Origin: an uncultured Clostridia bacterium
GTDB taxonomy: Bacteria; Bacillota; Clostridia; Oscillospirales; Ruminococcaceae
DNA length: 64,000 bases
Assembly (NCBI GenBank): GCA_947589355.1
Contig: CANPZC010000004.1
Location: forward strand, 52,905 to 116,904
Direction of reading: 5' to 3'
Shown: positions 25,362 through 32,541 of the stretch, in pieces
How the letters are laid out: every line of letters begins with the position of its first letter
Numbering within the stretch: the first letter of the stretch is position 1
Translations under genes and position numbers: made by a program
Notes under the pieces: model-generated
Databases searched by the model: none
Seen by the model: only the letters and a program-made list of their open reading frames with translations
Told to the model about the DNA's origin: nothing

Positions 25362-26465
25362 ATGGGCTTAATATCATGTCCTGAATGTGGCACAAAGATA
25401 TCTGACAGAGCTACACAATGTCCTAACTGCGGCTTTTGCAGTGATGATCCTACACGACCTATAAGTGAGCAAGATAAGTTTGAAATGGTTCCTACCTTTG
25501 AATATGACATAGAAGGTTGGCAGCCTAATAGGAACGAACTGAGTGTAATATCGTATGAGGAGAACAAGAGCTTTATAGAGTATTTCGGGCAATGGAAAAT
25601 CATTCAGAATTCGCTGCCTGCCATAGCTGAAGTCATTGCTTCTATGGCTAAAAAAGATCATGTGATGGTTGCAAAGCTAGATCCTTATGTTAAAGAATTG
25701 ATAGCTAAAGGGCTATATAGGTTTTCAATCGATAAAAATGGAGAGATTCTGCCGACTATAAGAGATGGACAAAAAATAGTTAAGCAAGTTCGTCTGGAAG
25801 AAATGAAACTATCGCCTGAATTGACCAGATCTCTTAATGATTTGTCAGTTCACGCAGCAATGGCGCTAATAATCGATAAGATCGAATGTGTAGGCGATGC
25901 TATTCGTGAATTACATATTGAATTGCAAAATGACAGATTGGCTATGGCTGAAGCTGCAAGGGACAAGTTAAAACAGGCAATAAAAATACAGGATTCAAGA
26001 AAAAGAGAGATGGCTTTGTTGAGCGTTATTAGTTCTGCAACCGATGCAAAGAGAGTTTTGATGCGCAGTTTTTCTCAGAATCTGTTTTTGGTAATAAAGC
26101 ATAGCGGAGATGTTAGGAAGAAAAAAGATCCGTCAAAAAATGCTACCGATGCTTTGCAAGCTATAATCGCAATAACAAATTCCGTTCAAATAGAATGTGA
26201 AGGATATGCTGTCTTGGGAGAATATGAATCGTGCAGGGAATGTTTAGTTGAATTTAATAAGTTTATTATTGATAATAAACTTAATGACCGAGACACTCTA
26301 TTATTGCTTAATGAGAACGCACCAGAGAATAAAATAGATATTGTTGATAAATTCGCGAATATTTCCTCAAGGATCGCATCCTTTAGTGATCCATTAAAAA
26401 TTAAGGATAACATACGTTTTCTTTTGACTGCAAATGATAAGAATGGAGAGGATAACAATGAGTGA
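25362..26465 (+). CDS. Zinc-ribbon protein with long helical domain, unknown function
   Basis: A 367-residue protein not assigned to a known family. The N-terminus is a four-cysteine zinc ribbon (CPECGTKISDRATQCPNCG). Residues about 65-360 are predicted largely helical, with charged heptad-like stretches (for example ELHIELQNDRLAMAEAARDK) and no catalytic motif that I recognise. The start at 25362 follows a strong AAGGAGGAGA. It overlaps the next gene by 8 bp, which also encodes a zinc ribbon. It has its own promoter carrying the motif shared with mcrBC. Location in the element's cargo suggests a defence or stress role; that is inference. Confidence 0.6.
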   Translation: MGLISCPECGTKISDRATQCPNCGFCSDDPTRPISEQDKFEMVPTFEYDIEGWQPNRNELSVISYEENKSFIEYFGQWKIIQNSLPAIAEVIASMAKKDHVMVAKLDPYVKELIAKGLYRFSIDKNGEILPTIRDGQKIVKQVRLEEMKLSPELTRSLNDLSVHAAMALIIDKIECVGDAIRELHIELQNDRLAMAEAARDKLKQAIKIQDSRKREMALLSVISSATDAKRVLMRSFSQNLFLVIKHSGDVRKKKDPSKNATDALQAIIAITNSVQIECEGYAVLGEYESCRECLVEFNKFIIDNKLNDRDTLLLLNENAPENKIDIVDKFANISSRIASFSDPLKIKDNIRFLLTANDKNGEDNNE

Positions 26466-26658
26466 TGTATCGAATATGCGTTACTGCAAGAAATGCGGTC
26501 GCGAGTTGATGAGTACTAACAAGAAAAAATTATGTCAGAACTGTAGGCGCAAAAGGAGCCAAAATATTAAAAATGCTGTAGTGGGCATAGGTACGGCAGT
26601 GGGTGGATTTACTACCCTTTTTATCGGTAAGAAATTTAATTGGCTCAAAAGAAAATAG
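26458..26658 (+). CDS. Small zinc-ribbon membrane protein
   Basis: A 66-residue protein: N-terminal CKKCGRELMSTNKKKLCQNC zinc ribbon (four cysteines), a basic stretch, and a glycine-rich hydrophobic helix (AVVGIGTAVGGFTTLFIG) ending in a basic tail. It would anchor a zinc ribbon to the membrane. The ATG at 26458 overlaps the stop of the upstream zinc-ribbon gene by 8 bp and follows GGAGAGG. Its partner upstream is soluble, so the pair may work as a membrane docking unit. No known family recognised. Confidence 0.6.
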   Translation: MSDVSNMRYCKKCGRELMSTNKKKLCQNCRRKRSQNIKNAVVGIGTAVGGFTTLFIGKKFNWLKRK

Positions 26659-26702
26659 CGACTTATTATATAACTGGAAGCATTTATTTTGGAGTGATGG
26701 CT

Positions 26703-27035
26703 ATGAATGATTATTTACCAACTCTTGAACAATACAAAGACTACAAAGATATTTCTGATTTAATTACAGATGTCAAAATGCTGCGGTCGTACTATTTTAG
26801 CGGTAAATATGAAGCGATGCGGCAGCATATAGGAAAATTAACTGAAAAGTATTTTGGTGAAACCTTAATGTGGAATATCAGCCATACCTTTGAGCCTAAT
26901 ACTGAACAGCAGGCATATTTGAATGCAGAAAACTTTTTACGACTAAAAGGCTTTTCTCTTTTGTTCAAAAATGGGATAAAAATATACGAGCAATTTACAT
27001 CAGAAGAAATTGATTTTATCAGATCTACAAAGTAA
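26703..27035 (+). CDS. Hypothetical protein, zinc-ribbon operon
   Basis: A 110-residue, mostly helical soluble protein (starts MNDYLPTLEQYKDYKDI) with no recognised family, cysteine cluster or membrane segment. The start at 26703 follows GGAG by 8 bp; ATG 26697 in the same frame is an alternative. It begins 44 bp after the small zinc-ribbon membrane gene in the same direction and has no promoter of its own that I can see, so it probably belongs to the same operon. Confidence 0.45.
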   Translation: MNDYLPTLEQYKDYKDISDLITDVKMLRSYYFSGKYEAMRQHIGKLTEKYFGETLMWNISHTFEPNTEQQAYLNAENFLRLKGFSLLFKNGIKIYEQFTSEEIDFIRSTK

Positions 27036-27156
27036 TTGTTATTAGTTATTATTTGCAACTTGATACTATAACATCGTTGAAAATACAACTATGAATATAT
27101 ATTCAATGAATACGGAGTGTAAAATACAGCAAGATTTTCTTAACTAGGGGGCTTTT

Positions 27157-28161
27157 ATGATCATTTCATTATCTGTAAGAGAATACGATTATTTATTAGA
27201 AATTGAGGAAAAGTATAAAAACAGTAGGTCGGTTATTATTAATTTTACTGACGATGAGTTTCAAAAATATAGAAAAGTGATAGAACTTCTATGTCGGCAT
27301 AATGTGTTGCGTGATGAGGCAATCGACAACGCAAATGCGTATAGGCGTATTGGTGATTTTGAGGGCTTTCGTGATTTACTTGCAAAAGAGGATAAAACTT
27401 TATCGATAAATGGATTTGAAATGGAGCTAATCGATTTACTTGAACGTGCAAAAACCATTAATCAATCTACACAACTATCCTATAAAGGTGGAAGCATTGC
27501 GGATAATAATTTGACTGCCAATGTGTGGATAGACGATGTGCAAATTTTCTGTTCCAAATATCTGAAAGAGCATCCTTTATTTTCGCCAATGGAGGCGCAG
27601 TTGTTCCATAGAAATTTTAGTCGTTTAGTTGCTTCGCTAACAAGTATCAGTAAGGATAAAGATTTCATTGATAAGATGAACGGAGTGGAAAAGGTGGAGA
27701 GCACAAAGCGACAAGCAAAAGCCTTACACGAATATGATGTGTTTCTATCTCATGCAGATAAGGATAAAATAACCTATGTAAATAATCTATATAAATCCCT
27801 TTCGACTCTCGGAGTAAACATTTATTATGATAAAGTTTCAAATGAATGGGGAGATATGTGGAAAGAACATATTTTGGATGGTACAGCGAAATCAGAATTT
27901 GCTATTATTGTTATTTCACATAATTACTTTGATAGAGTATGGACAGAAAAAGAGCTTAAAGAATTTTTAAATAGGCAAAATGAAGAGGGACAAAAGATTA
28001 TATTACCAATAATCCATAATATCACTCTTGAACAATTGAGAGAAAAATATCCATACATAGCAGATATTCAAGTTTTGGATTCATCAAAATATACTTGTAA
28101 TCAGATTGCTTTGCTGTTTGCGAAGCAACTTATCAAACGTTTGAAAGCAAATATAGATTAA
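27157..28161 (+). CDS. TIR-domain protein, candidate NADase effector
   Basis: A 334-residue protein. Residues 1-190 are a helical/beta N-terminal domain of unknown type. Residues about 192-334 are a TIR domain: EYDVFLSHADKDK, then the region FAIIVISHNYFDRVWTEKEL, in which E266 occupies the position of the catalytic glutamate of TIR NADases. Bacterial TIR proteins often deplete NAD+ or make signalling nucleotides during phage defence. The start at 27157 follows AGGGGG by 4-5 bp. It is followed 71 bp later by an HEPN-like gene in the same direction. The missing piece is a recognised sensor; the N-terminal domain or the next gene may fill it. Confidence 0.8.
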   Translation: MIISLSVREYDYLLEIEEKYKNSRSVIINFTDDEFQKYRKVIELLCRHNVLRDEAIDNANAYRRIGDFEGFRDLLAKEDKTLSINGFEMELIDLLERAKTINQSTQLSYKGGSIADNNLTANVWIDDVQIFCSKYLKEHPLFSPMEAQLFHRNFSRLVASLTSISKDKDFIDKMNGVEKVESTKRQAKALHEYDVFLSHADKDKITYVNNLYKSLSTLGVNIYYDKVSNEWGDMWKEHILDGTAKSEFAIIVISHNYFDRVWTEKELKEFLNRQNEEGQKIILPIIHNITLEQLREKYPYIADIQVLDSSKYTCNQIALLFAKQLIKRLKANID

Positions 28162-28232
28162 AACAATAGAAGTGTTAAAAAATCGCTGATTTTTTAATAT
28201 GTGACGGGAAAGAGGGAGGTATAGGCTTAATT

Positions 28233-29093
28233 ATGACGAAGAAGCCAATGAACAGTTTGTTTCTTAATTATCTTCTCGAAAGTGATAGCAACATTGAAGC
28301 AAAAGTAAAGGAGTGGGAAGAATCGCCATCTGTTAGCGAAAAAATAGATGAAATATCAGAAACAGTAAATGAACATTTGGTGTTTATAAAAGCGTGCTGG
28401 GGAGAAATAGGTTGGTGCTTGCCTGAATGGAAAAAGAGAGATATTAAACTTAATAATGTTCTTGCAGACATAAAAAATAATGTTTCTATAGACGAAATAG
28501 ACAATGGATTATCTGATTGTTTCAATGAAAGAGATATAGAAGCATTAACGATTCTCACCCAAAGAAATCTTTCTAATTCTGAAAGAAATAAACTCGACTT
28601 AGCTTTTGAGTTATACTTAAAACACGAATATTTTGCGAGTGCTGTATTACTTGCAGGTCTTGCTGATTCGACAAGCATAAATCAGTTTTTAAAAACAAAT
28701 CCAAATGCTGAAAATGTAAGTCAATGTTGGAACTGTTATGGAAAAGTTATTCAAGAAAACTTTGGCGGAACATATTTCAGCGGTGAATTTCCCTATAATA
28801 CAAGTGCTCAAGATAACAAACGTGGAGTAAATACAATAAAATTTTTCAAATCAATTAAACACGATTCTTGTTTTGACCATAAGAAAGATATCCTGATCCC
28901 ATTATCTTTCGCACTACTTAAATTTTTTGATAATAGTGATTGGAAAGATAAACAAAATGGAGAAATTCCATCATCTATCAATAGACATTGGTTAGCTCAC
29001 AGTATGTATGACTATGACGATATTACAAGGGCAGATTGTATAAAATTGCTCTGTATGTTGTATCAAATGATTGAGTTATATAGCATGTTGTAA
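28233..29093 (+). CDS. HEPN-like protein with Rx4H motif, possible RNase effector
   Basis: A 286-residue, mainly helical soluble protein not placed in a named family. Near the C-terminus NRHWLAHSMYDYD carries R251-x4-H256, and with the following helix (DCIKLLCMLYQMIEL) it resembles the Rx4-6H active site of HEPN ribonucleases and the NRHxIxHG motif of abortive-infection-type proteins. A glycine-rich stretch, NFGGTYFSGEF, lies in the middle. It sits just after the TIR gene. The start at 28233 has GGAGG about 14 bp upstream, a long spacing. The assignment rests on one motif plus predicted helices. Confidence 0.5.
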   Translation: MTKKPMNSLFLNYLLESDSNIEAKVKEWEESPSVSEKIDEISETVNEHLVFIKACWGEIGWCLPEWKKRDIKLNNVLADIKNNVSIDEIDNGLSDCFNERDIEALTILTQRNLSNSERNKLDLAFELYLKHEYFASAVLLAGLADSTSINQFLKTNPNAENVSQCWNCYGKVIQENFGGTYFSGEFPYNTSAQDNKRGVNTIKFFKSIKHDSCFDHKKDILIPLSFALLKFFDNSDWKDKQNGEIPSSINRHWLAHSMYDYDDITRADCIKLLCMLYQMIELYSML

Positions 29094-29105
29094 AGGAGAG
29101 GTTAT

Positions 29106-29251
29106 GCTATTAGCAACATTCAATCAGAAAAAGAATACCAATCAGAAATACTTGAGATTCTCCATGATAAAAACGATTATATCATCAGAAAGTCAGCAAT
29201 TTTGACAGCCACTTTGATCTGGATTGCGAAATGCTGATAAATAATTTATGA
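29106..29251 (+). pseudogene. HsdR (type I restriction R subunit) N-terminal remnant
   Basis: From 29106 one frame reads ISNIQSEKEYQSEILEILHD... to IIRKSA, and from 29198 a second frame continues NFDSHFDLDCEMLINNL before a TGA at 29249. Joined by a one-base shift, this matches the N-terminal nuclease region of HsdR-like subunits (EKEYQxxILExLxxxxGYxxR...FDRHFAxDxEMLFxFL). The rest of the gene (about 900 codons) is absent, so it is a decayed fragment at the edge of the element. Confidence 0.6.
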
Positions 29252-29332
29252 ATTTGTAGGTGGTTGTTCTGTAAAACTATGTTGTATGCTGCGAATCCCT
29301 CGCATTACCAAATATAGTGAATATAGCCTCAC

Positions 29333-29364
29333 AAAGCCTCCGATTTTTCGGAGGCTTTATTTTA
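29333..29364 (+). terminator. Terminator at the right end of the cargo
   Basis: Perfect 11-bp stem AAAGCCTCCGA/TCGGAGGCTTT around TTTT (29333-29358), followed by ATTTTAT. The imperfect hairpin 29383-29407 next to it reads as the terminator of the minus-strand tRNA-Thr. Confidence 0.8.
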
Positions 29365-29427
29365 TACATATACACGCAAAAACGCCCCTGACAAAAGCCA
29401 AGGGCGCTTTCACCGAATAAATTCGGC

Positions 29428-29503
29428 TGGAGCTGGTAATCGGACTCGAACCGATGACCTGCGCATTACGAATGCGCTGCTCTACCAACTGAGCCATACC
29501 AGC
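29428..29503 (-). tRNA. tRNA-Thr (anticodon CGT)
   Basis: A 76-base cloverleaf on the minus strand with encoded CCA (29428-29430): acceptor GCTGGTA/TACCAGC, anticodon stem GCGCA/TGCGC, loop TTCGTAA, anticodon CGT. Its 3' 33 bp are repeated at 15919-15951, so it is the target of the 13.5-kb element, and its 3' end now comes from the element. Confidence 0.95.
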
Positions 29504-29768
29504 ATATTAAATTTTGTAAGACCGCGTGCGGCTGTGTCGCTTTATATGCAGCCCACGACCGCAGAATTACGAACGCCGCGGCTGCACGGGGCAGGGGACG
29601 CATTTCAGCCGACTTAAATATTATAACACAAATTGCCGCCCACGTCAAGGGGTAATTTTGAAAATTATTAAAAAGCCGCAGAATCGCTTCAAATTTGCGC
29701 TTACGCGCTCCACAGTATTCGTTATCTTTTCATTTCGAGTACGCTGATAATTTCGCGCATTCAAACAC
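29504..29768. other. Non-coding region after the tRNA, with a dispersed repeat
   Basis: No supported gene. Bases about 29693-29760 (TTTGCGCTTACGCG ... CATTTCGAGTACGCTGATAA ... CGCGCATT) are related to 60279-60370, where the same blocks occur with a 20-bp insertion. Confidence 0.6.
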
Positions 29769-30575
29769 CTACCCAAAAGCCTTTTCGTGCACTTCGCAGG
29801 CGGCAGGGATATCAGGTCTGACGAGCAAGGGGCAGTCATCAAAGGCATTTTTATCTATCCGCCTCAGCGTGCTAGGAAAATTTATCTTTTTCAGATTTTC
29901 GCAGCCCGAAAACGCGCCCTTTTCAATTACCTCAATACCGTTTGGCAGCTCTATCTCTTCCAAAGCCTTGCAATCGCAAAACGCCAATTCTTTGATGATC
30001 TTCAACGAAGCCGAGAGATGAACTCTTTTCAGAGCGCTGTCATACATAAAAGCAATATCGCCTATTTCCGTCACCGCATCGGGGATAATTATTTCTTCCA
30101 GCTGCTCGCAATCGCTCAAAAATCCCGTCGGCACACGCAGCATCGAAGACGGCAGACTGACCTTTTTCAGCTTCGGGCAGCCGTCTGCAACGCCCTCATT
30201 CGTTTCCAGAAAATCCATTCCCTCAGGGAAAATAATTTCCTCCAAAGCCTCGCTGAGATCAAACGCGTGGCTGCCAATAGTGCGAACGCTGCCGGGCAAA
30301 ACTATCTTAGTTATCCCTTTTGTGATGTCAAGAGCGCAGTCGCAAATTGTGTGTACCGTGTTTGGAATGATCATCTCACCCGTGAACGGAATACTCTGCA
30401 AACCGGATATGATGCCGACAGGCAGAGCATCGATATATGCCGGAATTTCGGTGATATTTGCCTTTTTGTGAAAGCCCGTTATTTTTATTTCATCGCCGAT
30501 GATCTGATACTTTAAGCCCTCGGGCGTTGAATAGTGGATATCAAACGAATTGCGCAGTTTATCTTTAAATCCCAT
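29769..30575 (-). CDS. BspA-type leucine-rich repeat protein
   Basis: A 268-residue protein made of about seven LRR_5 (BspA-like) repeats of about 23 residues, for example ALEEIELPNGIEVIEKGAFS and NLKKINFPSTLRRIDKNAFD. There is no signal peptide or anchor, so this copy is probably cytoplasmic, unlike secreted BspA adhesins. Such repeats are protein-binding scaffolds. The start at 30575 follows AAAGGA by 9 bp; the 35 upstream codons lack a ribosome binding site. It faces the HAD gene operon in the same direction but is separated by about 130 bp. Confidence 0.8.
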   Translation of the reverse strand: MGFKDKLRNSFDIHYSTPEGLKYQIIGDEIKITGFHKKANITEIPAYIDALPVGIISGLQSIPFTGEMIIPNTVHTICDCALDITKGITKIVLPGSVRTIGSHAFDLSEALEEIIFPEGMDFLETNEGVADGCPKLKKVSLPSSMLRVPTGFLSDCEQLEEIIIPDAVTEIGDIAFMYDSALKRVHLSASLKIIKELAFCDCKALEEIELPNGIEVIEKGAFSGCENLKKINFPSTLRRIDKNAFDDCPLLVRPDIPAACEVHEKAFG

Positions 30576-30709
30576 AACGCATTTTCCTTTCTGTAATTGT
30601 AAAAATGCCGATGCTTTTTTGTAAAATATTATACAGCATTTTATTGAAAAGGTCAACAGCTTTAAGAAAAAAGCAGGCACTCTCCAAAGAAAATGCCTGC
30701 CGTAAATTT

Positions 30710-31324
30710 TCAGAATAGTTTCAGAATTTCTTCAATACTGTCTATGATGATATCCGGTTGCTGTCCAAACTTTGTAACACTAGCAAGACCGCAGAATCCC
30801 TGCCGCACCCATACCGTTCTCATGCCGAGTTTCGCGGCAGGCGCAATGTCGTTGTCCAGCCTGTCGCCCACCATGGCGGCTTCTTCGGGCGCACATTCAG
30901 CCAAAGCCAGCGCGCGGCGAAATATCTCTGCATCGGGCTTCTTGACACCCTCTTCGGCAGATGCCAAAACCACGTCAAAATATTGTAGCAGCCCCCAAGC
31001 AGCCAGCCTCTCTTTCGTTCCTGCGCTTTGATTTGCAATAACACCGAGCCTATATCCCTTTGCCGTCAGATACTCCAGCACCGCCTTTGTGCAGGGGTAG
31101 GGCTTCTCGGCTTCTTTGTGCCAAGGCGGCAGCTTCAGTCCAAAATATCGTACTGCTTCGTGATCACCTTTAAGACCTTGTTTTGCAAACTCTATGACCT
31201 TTTTCTCAAATTCATCTGCGCTTATCGCCGTGCCCTCTACAGCTTCGCGAAAGCGCATTTTGTAACATTCGCGCTCATCTATAAGCGTAGAACCAAGATC
31301 AAAGAACAAATATTTTACTGTCAC
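30710..31324 (-). CDS. HAD-superfamily hydrolase
   Basis: A 204-residue subfamily-IA HAD phosphatase: motif I FFDLGSTLID (with a G in place of the usual D+2 residue: D-L-G rather than D-x-D), motif II VIANQS, motif III K in VKKPDAEIF, motif IV MVGDRLDNDI. The missing D+2 acid/base residue suggests altered or lost phosphatase activity, although some family members with D-x-G-S-T act as other hydrolases. The GTG start at 31324 follows GAGGG by 8 bp. It begins 11 bp downstream of the lipoprotein stop, in the same operon. Confidence 0.75.
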   Translation of the reverse strand: MTVKYLFFDLGSTLIDERECYKMRFREAVEGTAISADEFEKKVIEFAKQGLKGDHEAVRYFGLKLPPWHKEAEKPYPCTKAVLEYLTAKGYRLGVIANQSAGTKERLAAWGLLQYFDVVLASAEEGVKKPDAEIFRRALALAECAPEEAAMVGDRLDNDIAPAAKLGMRTVWVRQGFCGLASVTKFGQQPDIIIDSIEEILKLF

Positions 31325-31335
31325 TTTAATTACCC

Positions 31336-32472
31336 TCAATCCGGCATAAGCATTATACCGCGCTTGCTGCCGTCAGTGTAGGCATAGCCCTCAACTTCGT
31401 CGTAACCGCCCTGCATATCAAACACCGCAATAACTATCCTGCCGTAGCTCGTCACATCGCCGTACTGCGTTTCAATCGGAAATTCCTCCACAAAAACATA
31501 AGAATTTTTGTATCTGTCGACGAGAAGCTCATGCAGATCATTATAGTAATCCTGTGTGATCTCGTCAAACATATCTTTTAATTCCTGAATTTCATCATCG
31601 CCAAATTCTACTTCGTATTCTTCTTTGTATTCAGCTTTAGCACATTCAAGGTACAGATCACTATTGACAAGCTCCATGTACTTGTCTTTGTCGCCGTCCG
31701 CGGCGGCTTGCAGCTGCTCGTTTATCATGTCTTCAAAGTCGTAATATGCGTGCTCTATCTCGCCGTCAGGGGTCAGCGTAACCGCCCAGCTGCCGCCCTT
31801 GTCAAACGCCATAGCCTCCATACAAACGTCTGTTTTGGCGCATTTTGCAATAAACAGCATGCCGTAAATATCGCATATAAGCTCCTTGTCAGCCTCCGCT
31901 TTTATCATGTCGTTCACCTTTTCGCAGAAGACTATTTTTATCTCGCCCGTAAAGTCGCCGAGGTATTCGCTGCAATCTTCAAAATCGTCCGCAACTTGCT
32001 CGCCAATATCATCTATGTAGTCGTAGGGGTACGCCTTTTTCAGATATTCCACGTCAGCAAGTTTTGTAAATTTGCTTGCATCTTTTGCGGCTGCGGCATT
32101 CAGCATTTCTATCACTGCTTCGGTGATGTCCTCATTCACATCTGTAACGCCCGAAGGGTCAACTACCACGCCGCCCGAGGGCTTTGAAGAACTATCGTCT
32201 TTAGATGAGCTGTCATTTTTAGAAGAACTGTCATCTTTAGAAGAATTATCATCTTTAGATGAACTATCATCTTTGGAAGAACTATCATCTTTTGAAGAAC
32301 TATCATCTTGCGAAGAACTATCCTCCTGCGAACTTGTATCTGCGGCGGAAGAACTGCTGCTCGATATATCGCCCTTAGATGAATTTTCTTTAGAAGAATC
32401 GTCTACATCACTGCACGCCGCAAGCGACAGAGTTAACACCGCCGCCGTAAGCAAACACATCAGTTTTTTCAT
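31336..32472 (-). CDS. Lipoprotein with DDSSSK tandem repeats
   Basis: A 378-residue secreted lipoprotein. A signal peptide of about 19 residues ends with the lipobox LSLAAC (lipid-modified C20). Residues about 27-97 are a Ser/Asp/Lys linker with about nine copies of DDSSSK, encoded by 18-bp tandem repeats (32185-32330). The folded part (110-378) contains two related segments each with [A/D]AA.[G/A]D..K[Y/F] followed by conserved acidic helices, of unknown function. Tandem repeats of this kind vary in copy number between strains. Own ribosome binding site GGAGG; HAD gene follows. Confidence 0.8.
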   Translation of the reverse strand: MKKLMCLLTAAVLTLSLAACSDVDDSSKENSSKGDISSSSSSAADTSSQEDSSSQDDSSSKDDSSSKDDSSSKDDNSSKDDSSSKNDSSSKDDSSSKPSGGVVVDPSGVTDVNEDITEAVIEMLNAAAAKDASKFTKLADVEYLKKAYPYDYIDDIGEQVADDFEDCSEYLGDFTGEIKIVFCEKVNDMIKAEADKELICDIYGMLFIAKCAKTDVCMEAMAFDKGGSWAVTLTPDGEIEHAYYDFEDMINEQLQAAADGDKDKYMELVNSDLYLECAKAEYKEEYEVEFGDDEIQELKDMFDEITQDYYNDLHELLVDRYKNSYVFVEEFPIETQYGDVTSYGRIVIAVFDMQGGYDEVEGYAYTDGSKRGIMLMPD

Positions 32473-32541
32473 AAATTTACCTCCGTAAAACGTTTTATGT
32501 TTTAACTGTTTTAACTATTGTAACATACTTTGTCTGAAAAA

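Larger units (their letters stand above)
15919..29459. mobile_element. 13.5-kb integrative element in tRNA-Thr with defence cargo
   Basis: The element is bounded by 33-bp direct repeats from the tRNA-Thr 3' end; the intact tRNA is at the right end, transcribed leftward, so the element lies at its 3' side as expected. Inside are a large serine recombinase and TnpW-like gene at the left edge, a RepA-type ATPase with an unusual repeat array, and cargo: an AlwI-like restriction-modification system, a zinc-ribbon operon, TIR and HEPN-like proteins, and an HsdR remnant. No relaxase, conjugation or phage structural gene was seen, so it would need help to transfer. The cargo is more AT-rich than the flanks. 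Confidence 0.8.

Noticed and set aside
15919..29459. The element as a prophage or full conjugative element
   Set aside because: No capsid, terminase, tail, relaxase or type IV secretion gene is present in the 13.5 kb.
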